A stretch of 64,000 nt of DNA from positions 124,001 to 188,000 of the forward strand of contig BNBH01000013.1 of assembly GCA_014655195.1 (NCBI GenBank). Direction: 5' to 3'. This document shows, piece after piece, positions 41,496 through 49,067 of the stretch. Both the position numbers and the translations under genes were made by a program. How positions within the stretch are numbered: the stretch's first letter is position 1; each line of letters begins with the position of its first letter. Origin of the DNA: Streptomyces cellulosae (GTDB lineage: Bacteria > Actinomycetota > Actinomycetes > Streptomycetales > Streptomycetaceae). The notes beneath the pieces are model-generated. The model was not told where the DNA came from, searched no databases, and worked only from the letters and a program-made list of their open reading frames with translations.

Positions 41496-42617
41496 ATGAC
41501 GGAGTCCATGGCCCGGCCGACCACGGGCCGCCCGGAGCAGCGCACGGCACGCACCGCGCCCGACAGCGCACGCGGACCGGAGCAGCACATGGAGGACGGG
41601 CACGAGGCGGCCGCCCTGCTGGAGCGCACCCGGGCCGCCGTCGACCCGGTGCTGCGCACGGCCCTCGGGTCCCTGCCCGCGTCGATGCGCCGCGTCGCGC
41701 TCTACCACTTCGGCTGGCAGAACGCGGACGGCACCCCGTCCTCCGGCGGCTCCGGGAAGGCGCTCCGGCCCGCCCTGGTGCTCGCGGCGGCCTCCGCCCT
41801 CGGCGGCTCCGCGGCACGGACGGCGGCCCTGCGGGCGGCGGCCGCGGTCGAACTGGTCCACAACTTCACGCTCGTCCACGACGACGTGATGGACCGGGAC
41901 ACCACCCGCCGCCACCGCCCCACGGTGTGGACGGTGTTCGGGGACGCCGACGCGATCCTCGTGGGGGACGCCCTCCAGGCGCTCGCCCTGCGGCTGCTCG
42001 CCGAGGACCCCCACCCTGCCGCCCCGGCCGCGGCCGCCCGGCTCGCCCAGTGCGTGGTCGAACTGTGCGCCGGGCAGCACGCGGACACGGCCCTGGAGCG
42101 CCGCGCCCCCGACGAGGTCACCCTGGAGGAGACCCTCGCCATGGCGGAGGCGAAGACCGGCGCCCTGCTCGGCTGCGCCTGCGCCCTCGGCGCGCTGTAC
42201 GCGGGCGCGGGGGACGCGGAGGTGGCGGCGATGGACGCCTTCGGCCGCGAGGCCGGGCTGGCGTTCCAGCTGATCGACGACGTCATCGGCACCTGGGGCG
42301 ACCCGCGCCGCACCGGCAAGCCGGCCGGCGCCGACCTCGCCGCCCGCAAGAAGTCGCTGCCGGTCGTCGCCGCGCTCACCTCCGGCACCCCGGAGGCCGC
42401 GGAGCTCGCCGCCGCGTACGCCGCCCCGCACCGGAAGGAGGAGGCCGAGGAGCTCACCCGGCTCGTCGAGCGGGCCGGCGGCCGTGACTGGGCGCAGACC
42501 CAGGCGGCGGACCGGATGGCCCGCGCGATGCAGGAGGTGGCTCGCGCGGTGCCGGACCCGGAGGCGGCGGGAGGTCTCCTCGCCCTCGCCGAGTTCGTCA
42601 CCCGGCGCTCCACCTGA
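41496..42617 (+). CDS. polyprenyl diphosphate synthase, predicted encapsulin cargo
   Basis: A 373-residue class I trans-isoprenyl diphosphate synthase. The first aspartate motif is DDVMD (residues 129-133) within LVHDDVMDRDTTRRHRPT. The second motif is altered, reading DDVIG at 261-265 where DDxxD is usual. Residues 1-~35 are a disordered Thr/Arg/Pro-rich extension absent from ordinary family members, as expected for the targeting domain of Family 2 encapsulin cargo. The gene follows the shell gene by 133 bp. Product chain length is undetermined. A hairpin terminator follows. Confidence 0.88.
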   Translation: MTESMARPTTGRPEQRTARTAPDSARGPEQHMEDGHEAAALLERTRAAVDPVLRTALGSLPASMRRVALYHFGWQNADGTPSSGGSGKALRPALVLAAASALGGSAARTAALRAAAAVELVHNFTLVHDDVMDRDTTRRHRPTVWTVFGDADAILVGDALQALALRLLAEDPHPAAPAAAARLAQCVVELCAGQHADTALERRAPDEVTLEETLAMAEAKTGALLGCACALGALYAGAGDAEVAAMDAFGREAGLAFQLIDDVIGTWGDPRRTGKPAGADLAARKKSLPVVAALTSGTPEAAELAAAYAAPHRKEEAEELTRLVERAGGRDWAQTQAADRMARAMQEVARAVPDPEAAGGLLALAEFVTRRST

Positions 42618-42705
42618 CCGGACGGCGCAGGCCGCCCCACCCGACCCCGGGGCCATGGGCCGCCGTGCGGACCCTGACCCGTACGGCTGCCGTGGCCCCG
42701 GGCCG

Positions 42706-42742
42706 GCGGGTCCCGCACTTCCCCACGGTGTGCGGGGCCCGC
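42706..42742 (+). terminator. terminator after the encapsulin-cargo pair
   Basis: A 13-bp stem (42706-42718 with 42730-42742, core cccgcac/gtgcggg, one G-T pair) with an 11-nt loop. Confidence 0.65.
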
Positions 42743-42817
42743 CCCCTGTTCGCCCGGCACGCCCCGGCTAGTCTCAACCCCCGTACCGACAGCGATGGTT
42801 GAGGCGAAGGGGCGGAC

Positions 42818-43441
42818 ATGGGCGTGGCGATCCGGACGGCCGGCGGGGACGACCGGGAGCGGGTGGTCCGGCTGCTGGACGAGGCGTTCCAGGACGATCC
42901 GGTCAGCAGCTGGGTGTTCCCCGGCACGGAGTACCGGCGTGCGACGCACCACCGGCTCATGGCCGCCTTCACCGACGCCACCCTCGCCGACGGGCGCGTC
43001 GACCTCGTGGAGGACGGCTCGGCGTGCGCCCTGTGGATGTCCGTCCCGGCGGAGGACCCCGGCCACGGCGAAGCGGACGGCGGCGAGGACGAGTTCGTGG
43101 AACTGCGCCGCGCCGTCGACCCGGACAACGAGCGGGTCGAGCTGATCGGCCGCCTCACCGCGGGCATCCACCCCCAGGGCCGCGCCCACGAGTACCTGTG
43201 GATGATCGGCGTGGCTCCGGGGCGTCAGGGCGAGGGGCTCGGCACCGCGCTGATCGGCTCCGTCCTCGACCGCTGCGACCAGGAGGGCCGCGCCGCCTAC
43301 CTGGAGGCGAGCAGCGAGCGCAGCGTCCGCCTGTACCGCCGTCTCGGCTTCGAGCTCACCGGTGAGCCGCTGCGCCTTCCCGACGGCCCGCTGATGTACC
43401 CGATGTGGCGCGAACCCCGCGCGTCCGGCGCGCAGAGCTGA
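42818..43441 (+). CDS. GNAT-family N-acetyltransferase
   Basis: A 207-residue GNAT domain. Motif A is EYLWMIGVAPGRQGEGLGTALIGSVLDRC (QGEGLG acetyl-CoA loop), followed by YLEASSERSVRLYRRLGFEL. The N-terminal half (DDPVSSWVFPG) places it with a common actinobacterial group of unknown substrate. It is separated from the encapsulin-cargo pair by a terminator, so co-function is not implied. Confidence 0.85.
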   Translation: MGVAIRTAGGDDRERVVRLLDEAFQDDPVSSWVFPGTEYRRATHHRLMAAFTDATLADGRVDLVEDGSACALWMSVPAEDPGHGEADGGEDEFVELRRAVDPDNERVELIGRLTAGIHPQGRAHEYLWMIGVAPGRQGEGLGTALIGSVLDRCDQEGRAAYLEASSERSVRLYRRLGFELTGEPLRLPDGPLMYPMWREPRASGAQS

Positions 43442-43475
43442 GCCGACACCCGTCTCCTCGCGGGATGCAACCCGT

Positions 43476-43505
43476 GCCGTACAGGGACGTTCGGCCCTGT
43501 ACGGC
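43476..43505 (+). terminator. terminator after the GNAT gene
   Basis: Perfect 11-bp stem gccgtacaggg (43476-43486) with ccctgtacggc (43495-43505) and an 8-nt loop. Confidence 0.75.
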
Positions 43506-43563
43506 GCCTCGCGCGCCCGGCTTCACTGGCTCGCGGACGGAGGTCGAGCGGAACGGGACGCCT

Positions 43564-44100
43564 ATGGGGCCGACGGCGCACGGGGACATCGCGGTCGTGG
43601 GACACCACGACCTGACCGACGGATCACTGTGGCTGGTGGAGTCCGCCGTACGGGACCGGCTGGCGCGGTACGCCGAGGGGGCGAGGGCCATGGTCCGCGC
43701 CGCCGCGGGCACCGCCCTGGCGTCCGGCCGCGCCGCGCGCGCCTCGGGCCGGCCGCTGGCCGTGGTCATCCCCACCAGCATCGGCGTCCCCGCGCTGCCG
43801 CCCCCGCGGGACCGTCCGGCCACCGGCGAACTGCTCACCCTCGCCGACCAGGTGAGGCTCCTCGACTACGACCCCACCGACCGTGACTCCTGCGTCGGCG
43901 CGGACGAACGCCTCGTCGGCGCCGGCACCCTGCTCCTGGCCGTCTGGGACGGCTCCCCCTCCGACGGCCGGGACGCCACCGCCCACCTGGTGACCTACGC
44001 CCGTGCGCGCGGCATCCCGGTGGAGGTCCTGTGGCCCGAGGGCGCCGCCCGCGTCCGCGCGCCCCGCCCGCGCATCCCCCACGCGCGCACGCCGTTCTGA
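43564..44100 (+). CDS. unknown Rossmann-type (SLOG/TIR-like) protein
   Basis: A 178-residue protein. I do not recognise a named family. The order of elements is suggestive of a nucleotide- or nucleoside-binding Rossmann fold: DIAVVGHHDLTDGSLWLVESAVRDRL at the start, a central AVVIPTSIGVPALPP, and TLLLAVWDGSPSDGRDATAHLVTYARARGIPVEVLWP near the end. The last segment resembles SLOG and nucleoside-deoxyribosyltransferase-like domains that sense nucleotide second messengers. The C-terminus is basic. ATG 43564 has GGAGG 26 nt upstream, so the start is uncertain. Confidence 0.65.
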   Translation: MGPTAHGDIAVVGHHDLTDGSLWLVESAVRDRLARYAEGARAMVRAAAGTALASGRAARASGRPLAVVIPTSIGVPALPPPRDRPATGELLTLADQVRLLDYDPTDRDSCVGADERLVGAGTLLLAVWDGSPSDGRDATAHLVTYARARGIPVEVLWPEGAARVRAPRPRIPHARTPF

Positions 44101-44223
44101 CGCCGCGACACGGGACCTTCGGCCCCCGCCCCGGGACCCGCGCGGGGCCCTTTCGACCCATGTGGAGCCGTCCTCCCCACGCCGATCATGGGCGCGCACC
44201 ACACATGGGGAGGAAGACGTCCG

Positions 44224-45936
44224 GTGGACGAGATACGCACGCAGCACCTGGAAGCCGCCGTGGACGAGCGGCCCCGGACCGCGCCGGGGACGGAGACGCC
44301 CGCGCGGCCCGCGCCGGAGCCGGCCGCGATGCGCCGGGCCGCCTGGGTGGACTGGCTGACGACCACCGACCACAAGAAGATCGGCACGCTCTACCTGGTC
44401 AGCGCGTTCGTCTTCTTCGTCGTCGGCGGCGTCATGGCGCTGATGATGCGCGCCGAACTCGCCCGGCCAGGCCTGCAGATCATGTCGAACGAGCAGTTCA
44501 ACCAGGCGTTCACGATGCATGGTTCGATCATGCTGCTGATGTTCGCCATGCCGCTGTTCACCGGCTTCGCCAACTGGATCATGCCGCTGCAGATCGGTGC
44601 GCCCGACGTGGCGTTCCCGCGGCTGAACATGCTGGCGTTCTGGCTGTTCCTGTTCGGCTCGACGATCGCGGCGGCCGGTTTCCTCACCCCGGGAGGGGCC
44701 GCCGACTTCGGCTGGTTCCTGTACGCGCCGCTGTCGAACGAGATCTACTCGCCGGGCATCGGCGCCGACCTCTGGATCATGGGCGTGGCCCTCTCCGGCT
44801 TCGGCTCGATCCTCGGCGCGGTCAACTTCATCACCACCGTCATCTGCATGCGGGCGCCCGGAATGACGATGTTCCGCATGCCGATCTTCACGTGGAACGT
44901 GCTGCTCACGGCGCTGCTCGTGCTGATCGTCTTCCCGGTGCTGGCGGCAGCCTTGTTCGCGCTGGAGTGCGACCGGAAGTTCGGCAGCCACATCTTCGAC
45001 GCGGCGAACGGCGGGGCATTGCTGTGGCAGCACCTGTTCTGGTTCTTCGGCCATCCCGAGGTGTACATCCTGGCGCTGCCGTTCTTCGGCATCGTCTCCG
45101 AGGTGGTCCCGGTCTTCTCCCGCAAGCCGATGTTCGGGTACATGGGCCTCATCGGCGCGACCATCGCGATCGCGGGTCTGTCGGTGACGGTGTGGGCGCA
45201 CCACATGTACGTCACGGGCGGGGTGCTGCTGCCGTTCTTCTCGTTCATGACGATGCTGATCGCGGTGCCGACGGGCGTGAAGTTCTTCAACTGGATCGGC
45301 ACCATGTGGAAGGGCAGCCTCTCCTTCGAGACCCCGATGCTGTGGACGCTGGGCTTCCTGGTGACGTTCCTCTTCGGCGGTCTGACGGGTGTTCTGCTGG
45401 CCTCGCCACCGCTGGACTTCCACGTCTCGGACACGTACTTCGTGGTCGCGCACTTCCACTACACGGTGTTCGGCACGGTGGTGTACGCGATGTTCGCCGG
45501 ATTCCACTTCTGGTGGCCGAAGTTCACCGGCAAGATGCTCGACGAGCGGCTCGGGAAGATCACCTTCTGGACGCTGACGGCCGGCTTCCACCTGACCTTC
45601 CTGGTCCAGCACTGGCTGGGTGTGGAGGGCATGCCCCGCCGGTACGCGGACTACCTGGCCGCGGACGGATTCACCGCCCTCAACACCCTGTCCTCCGTCG
45701 GCTCGTTCCTGCTCGGCCTGTCGGTGCTGCCGTTCTTCTACAACGTCTGGAAGACGGCCAGGTACGGCACACCGGTCGGCGTGGACGACCCCTGGGGCTT
45801 CAGCCGCTCCCTGGAGTGGGCCACCTCCTGCCCGCCCCCGCGCCACAACTTCGTCTCCTTGCCGACCATCCGCAGCGAGTCTCCGGCGTTCGACCTGCAC
45901 CATCCCGAGGTCGCCGCCCTGGAAGCGGGGAAGTGA
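44224..45936 (+). CDS. ctaD: cytochrome c oxidase subunit I (orphan CtaD paralogue)
   Basis: A 570-residue heme-copper oxidase subunit with 12 transmembrane helices. It has the low-spin heme His (TMHGSIMLLMF), WFFGHPEVYILALPFFG (copper-B His and cross-linked Tyr), VWAHHMYVTG (copper-B His pair) and VVAHFHYTVFG (heme His ligands). It is an aa3-type terminal oxidase core. GTG 44224 has GGGGAGGAAG upstream; ATG 44188 is rejected. No subunits II or III or bc1 genes are nearby, so it is a second copy outside the main respiratory operon. The next gene is a small membrane protein 3 nt downstream. Confidence 0.92.
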   Translation: MDEIRTQHLEAAVDERPRTAPGTETPARPAPEPAAMRRAAWVDWLTTTDHKKIGTLYLVSAFVFFVVGGVMALMMRAELARPGLQIMSNEQFNQAFTMHGSIMLLMFAMPLFTGFANWIMPLQIGAPDVAFPRLNMLAFWLFLFGSTIAAAGFLTPGGAADFGWFLYAPLSNEIYSPGIGADLWIMGVALSGFGSILGAVNFITTVICMRAPGMTMFRMPIFTWNVLLTALLVLIVFPVLAAALFALECDRKFGSHIFDAANGGALLWQHLFWFFGHPEVYILALPFFGIVSEVVPVFSRKPMFGYMGLIGATIAIAGLSVTVWAHHMYVTGGVLLPFFSFMTMLIAVPTGVKFFNWIGTMWKGSLSFETPMLWTLGFLVTFLFGGLTGVLLASPPLDFHVSDTYFVVAHFHYTVFGTVVYAMFAGFHFWWPKFTGKMLDERLGKITFWTLTAGFHLTFLVQHWLGVEGMPRRYADYLAADGFTALNTLSSVGSFLLGLSVLPFFYNVWKTARYGTPVGVDDPWGFSRSLEWATSCPPPRHNFVSLPTIRSESPAFDLHHPEVAALEAGK

Positions 45937-45939
45937 GCC

Positions 45940-46383
45940 ATGGCGCAGCCCGTCCTCGCCCTCGGGTGCGCGCTGGTCACCGGCGCCGGCTGCGTCTGGT
46001 ACCTGCCGGCCCTCGCCGACCTGCGGGCCGGGGCGGCCGACCGGCCGCCCTCCCGCCGCACCGCCGCGCTCGCCTGCCTGACCGGCTGGGCCACGGTCGC
46101 GGCCGTCGGCCTGACCCTGCTGCTCACGGCGTCGTGGTGGACGCCGTGCGCGGTGACGGCGGCCGGCGGTACGGCCACCGCTCTCCTGCGGATCCGGGCC
46201 GCGGTGAGGCGCGCCGGTGAGCGCCGTGAGACGGCCCGGCTGTGGGAGGGGCTGACCCCCGACGGCCCGCTGCCGTCGCGGGCGGTCCGTCGCGGGGCGG
46301 TCGCCGCCCTGGCCGTCACCCTCCCGGTCGCGGTGTCGGTGGCGGTGCTGGTTCCGGCCACGGGCCTGGCGTTGGCGCGTTAA
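45940..46383 (+). CDS. small membrane protein coupled to ctaD
   Basis: A 147-residue protein with about four hydrophobic helices (residues ~3-23, 43-63, 66-84 and 122-144) and a charged loop. It lies 3 nt after the ctaD paralogue stop, so it is cotranslated. It could be an accessory or anchoring subunit of the oxidase; no sequence family is recognised. Confidence 0.7.
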   Translation: MAQPVLALGCALVTGAGCVWYLPALADLRAGAADRPPSRRTAALACLTGWATVAAVGLTLLLTASWWTPCAVTAAGGTATALLRIRAAVRRAGERRETARLWEGLTPDGPLPSRAVRRGAVAALAVTLPVAVSVAVLVPATGLALAR

Positions 46384-46412
46384 AGGCGTTGCACCACTAC
46401 AAGCGAAGTACT

Positions 46413-46426
46413 ACAACTGGAGTTGT
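46413..46426. promoter_or_regulatory. palindrome upstream of the DHFR-like gene
   Basis: ACAACT-GG-AGTTGT is a perfect inverted repeat 46 bp before the start codon. A direct repeat ctacaa surrounds it (46396 and 46411). Possible repressor operator. Confidence 0.55.
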
Positions 46427-46471
46427 CGCGAATTCGCCACCACTCCGGAAACCCCGGGGAAAGAGGCCGCA

Positions 46472-47056
46472 GTGCGCAATCTGACCTACTTCATCGCCTG
46501 CTCCATCGACGGCTTCATCGGGGACCCGGAGGGCGATGCGTCGGCCATGGTGTCCTTGGTCGACGCGGAGTTCTTCGACTTCCTGAAGACGGAGTACCCG
46601 GAGACGCTGCCGACCGCGGGCCGCCGTCCGCTCGGCATCGACGACCTGCCGAACAAGAAGTTCGACACGATCGTCCAGGGCCGCCGCAGCTACGACCTGG
46701 CCCTCAAGGAGGGCGTCACCAGTCCCTACGCCCATCTGCGGCAGTACGTCGCCTCCCACACGCTGGGGGAGTCGCCCGACCCCGACGTCGAGATCATCTC
46801 CGACGACCTGGTCGGCCGGGTGCGCGCGCTGAAGGCGGAGGACAGCGCGTACGGCGTCTATCTGTGCGGCGGTGCCGAGCTGGCCGGGGCGCTGGTCGAC
46901 GAGATCGACGAGCTGGTGATCAAGACGTACCCCATCGTGCAGGGCTCGGGCATGCCGATGTTCGCCGCCGGTTTCTCGATCACGCCGTTCACGCTGGAGT
47001 CGCACCGCGCCTTCGGCAACGGCACGCTGGTGCGGACGTACCGCCGACAGCGCTGA
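46472..47056 (+). CDS. dihydrofolate reductase/RibD C-terminal family protein
   Basis: A 194-residue DHFR-fold protein. It opens LTYFIACSIDGFIGDPEGD, has the NADPH-binding FDTIVQGRRSYDLALK and VYLCGGAELAGALVDEIDELVI, and ends with LESHRAFGNGTLVRTYRR. This is the widespread YyaP/YwjB-type group whose substrate is undefined; it is not a true housekeeping DHFR. GTG 46472 has AAGAGG upstream. A clean palindrome precedes it. Confidence 0.85.
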   Translation: MRNLTYFIACSIDGFIGDPEGDASAMVSLVDAEFFDFLKTEYPETLPTAGRRPLGIDDLPNKKFDTIVQGRRSYDLALKEGVTSPYAHLRQYVASHTLGESPDPDVEIISDDLVGRVRALKAEDSAYGVYLCGGAELAGALVDEIDELVIKTYPIVQGSGMPMFAAGFSITPFTLESHRAFGNGTLVRTYRRQR

Positions 47057-47079
47057 ACGGGCGTCAGCCCGACGGCCGT

Positions 47080-47505
47080 TCACTCCGCGGGGCGCTCCAG
47101 GAAGCGCACCATGTTCCCCGCCGGGTCGCGGAACGCGCAGTCCCGCATTCCGTACGGCTGGTCCACCGGCTCCTGGATCACGTCTGCGCCCGCGGCACGC
47201 ACCCGCTCGAACAGGGCGTCGCAGTCGGTGGTGGTGAAGTTGACCGCGCGCAGCAGGCCCTTGGCGAGCAGCTCGGCCATCGCCTGTTTGTCGGCGGGGG
47301 AGACGTCCGGGCTCGCGGCCGGCGGCTCCAGGACGATCTCCACGTCCTGCTCGGGGGAGGCGACGGTCACCCAGCGCATCCCCTCGTACCCCACGTCGTT
47401 GCGCACCTCGAAGCCGAGCACGTCGCAGTAGAAGGCCAGCGCCTTGTCGTGGTCGTCGACCGCGACGAAGCACTGGGCGAGCCGCACGTCCGTCGCCCTG
47501 TCCAT
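47080..47505 (-). CDS. VOC-superfamily (glyoxalase-like) protein
   Basis: A 141-residue vicinal-oxygen-chelate protein with two paired beta-alpha-beta-beta-beta modules: AQCFVAVDDHDKALAFYCDVLGFEV and FTTTDCDALFERVRAAGADV, ending DPAGNMVRFLERP. Metal ligands for glyoxalase I itself are not clearly complete. It starts 16 nt after the AraC gene, so both are one operon. It may act in detoxification under that regulator. Confidence 0.85.
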   Translation of the reverse strand: MDRATDVRLAQCFVAVDDHDKALAFYCDVLGFEVRNDVGYEGMRWVTVASPEQDVEIVLEPPAASPDVSPADKQAMAELLAKGLLRAVNFTTTDCDALFERVRAAGADVIQEPVDQPYGMRDCAFRDPAGNMVRFLERPAE

Positions 47506-47521
47506 ACCCGTCCCGCTCCCT

Positions 47522-47944
47522 CTAGAAGTTCCCGCTCGGGTCGGCCCGTCGCCGCACCCGCACCGGCCGGGCGTACGTCCGCACGAAGCACGGCGGGATG
47601 ACCGCGGTCTCCTCGTGCGAGCGGGCCCGGTAGGAGCTCGGCGTCTCCCCGACCAGCTCGGTGAAGCGCGCGCTGAACGACCCGAGCGAGGTGCAGCCGA
47701 CCGCGAGGCACACCTCGGTCACCGTCAGGTCGCCCTTGCGCAGCAGCGCCTTGGCGCGCTCGATCCGCCGCGTCATCAGATACGCGTACGGCGTCTGCCC
47801 GTACGCGGCCCGGAAGCTGCGCTGGAAGTGCCCCGGCGACATCAGAGCCGTCCGCGCCAGCTCCGCGATGTCGAGAGGCTCGGCGTACTCCCGGTCCATC
47901 CGGTCCCGGACCCGCCGCAGCCGCACCAGATCCTCCAGCTCCAT
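47522..47944 (-). CDS. AraC-family transcriptional regulator
   Basis: A 140-residue protein consisting essentially of the two-HTH AraC domain: LDIAELARTALMSPGHFQRSFRAAYGQTPYAYLMTRRIERAKALL and VTEVCLAVGCTSLGSFSARFTELVGETPSSYR. There is no N-terminal sensor domain. ATG 47944 is chosen by the domain start MELEDLVRLRRVRDRMDREY; the longer frame runs antisense through sodN. It precedes the VOC gene in one operon. Confidence 0.87.
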   Translation of the reverse strand: MELEDLVRLRRVRDRMDREYAEPLDIAELARTALMSPGHFQRSFRAAYGQTPYAYLMTRRIERAKALLRKGDLTVTEVCLAVGCTSLGSFSARFTELVGETPSSYRARSHEETAVIPPCFVRTYARPVRVRRRADPSGNF

Positions 47945-47987
47945 GTGCCCAGCATCCCATGGGCCCCAAGGACGGCGCCGGAGAACA

Positions 47988-48028
47988 CCGAAGGGGCCCC
48001 GCCGCGCGAAGCGACGGGTCCCCTTCGG
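47988..48028. terminator. strong hairpin downstream of sodN
   Basis: A 9-bp stem ccgaagggg (47988-47996) with ccccttcgg (48020-48028) is extended by four inner pairs after one mismatch. It is followed by AAAAA on the plus strand, so on the minus strand the U-run lies before, not after, the stem. It may cap or stabilise the sodN 3' end rather than act as a classical terminator. Confidence 0.5.
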
Positions 48029-48090
48029 AAAAAGCCCCAGGACCTGCGATGGTGCACCGATCGCCGGCCGCGAGGAGCGGCAAGGCCGGG

Positions 48091-48486
48091 TCAGGCCTTC
48101 TTGGTCTCCCAGAAGATCTTGTCGATCTGGGCGATGTAGTCCAGCGCCTTCTGGCCGGTGGCCGGGTCGGTCGACGCCTTGGCGGCCGAGAGGGCCTTCA
48201 GGGTGTCGTTGACCAGCTGGTGCAGCTCCGGGTACTTCTCGAAGTGCGGCGGCTTGAAGTAGTCGCTCCACAGCACGGAGACATGGTGCTTCGCCAGCTC
48301 GGCGCGCTGCTCCTTGATGACCGTGGCACGCGCCTGGAAGTGCGGGTCGTCGTTGCCGGCCATCTTCTCCTGGACAGCCTTGACCGACTCCGCCTCGATG
48401 CGGGCCTGGGCCGGGTCGTACACGCCGCAGGGCAGGTCGCAGTGGGCGCTGACCTTGACCCTGGGGGCAAACAGGCGGGAAAGCAT
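48091..48486 (-). CDS. sodN: nickel superoxide dismutase precursor
   Basis: A 131-residue NiSOD precursor. A 14-residue leader (MLSRLFAPRVKVSA) precedes the nickel hook HCDLPCGVY, in which the N-terminal His, Cys2 and Cys6 bind nickel after cleavage. The remainder is the four-helix bundle. It is cytoplasmic. ATG 48486 is fixed by the leader length. The predicted maturation peptidase sodX is divergently encoded 146 bp away. In S. coelicolor nickel status switches between sodN and the iron enzyme sodF through Nur; the sodF gene is not in this window. Confidence 0.96.
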   Translation of the reverse strand: MLSRLFAPRVKVSAHCDLPCGVYDPAQARIEAESVKAVQEKMAGNDDPHFQARATVIKEQRAELAKHHVSVLWSDYFKPPHFEKYPELHQLVNDTLKALSAAKASTDPATGQKALDYIAQIDKIFWETKKA

Positions 48487-48632
48487 GAAGCGTTTCCTTC
48501 CTCGTGATCGTCTTCTCACAGGGGACATTACTCCGTGACGGACCGGTTTTCGCGAGTGCCCCCGTGGGCTTAGGACAAAAGTCCGGGGTCAGACTGAGAC
48601 TGGTGGAGGAAGAACCGGGGAGGTGCCGGGAG

Positions 48633-49067
48633 ATGCCGGAGCTGTCGCAGGACGCCGAGCGGGTGAGGGCGCCGCTGCCCTTCGGGGTGGCCGAGGTGAC
48701 CGGTCCGTCGATGGTGCCCACGCTGCGCCACGGGGACCGGCTCCTGGTCCACTACGGGGCGAGGGTGAGACGCGGCGACGTGATCGTGCTGCGCCATCCG
48801 TTCCAGCAGGATCTGCTGGTCGTCAAGCGAGCGGCCGAGCGGCGCGACGGGGGCTGGTGGGTGCTCGGGGACAACGCGTACGCGGGCGGCGACAGCACCG
48901 ACTACGGCGTCGTCCCCGACGAGCTGGTGCTGGGCCGGGTCCGCTTCCGCTACCGGCCGCGCTCCACGGCCCGGCGGTCGCCGCTGGCGCTGCTGGTCTG
49001 GCTGCTGACGTCGGCCCGTCCCGTGCTCTCCGACCGGTCCGCCTCCAGGCGTTTGCGGGCCCGGTAG
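48633..49067 (+). CDS. sodX: SodX, signal-peptidase-like protease for NiSOD maturation
   Basis: A 144-residue S26-family (LexA/signal peptidase fold) protein. The catalytic Ser lies in VTGPSMVPTLRHGDRLLV and the Lys in VVKRAAERR, with GDNAYAGGDSTDYG as box E. It lacks a clear N-terminal membrane anchor. SodX is the predicted protease that removes the NiSOD leader. ATG 48633 has GGGGAGG and GGGAG upstream. Its 3' end overlaps the convergent CGNR gene by 118 bp. Confidence 0.88.
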   Translation: MPELSQDAERVRAPLPFGVAEVTGPSMVPTLRHGDRLLVHYGARVRRGDVIVLRHPFQQDLLVVKRAAERRDGGWWVLGDNAYAGGDSTDYGVVPDELVLGRVRFRYRPRSTARRSPLALLVWLLTSARPVLSDRSASRRLRAR

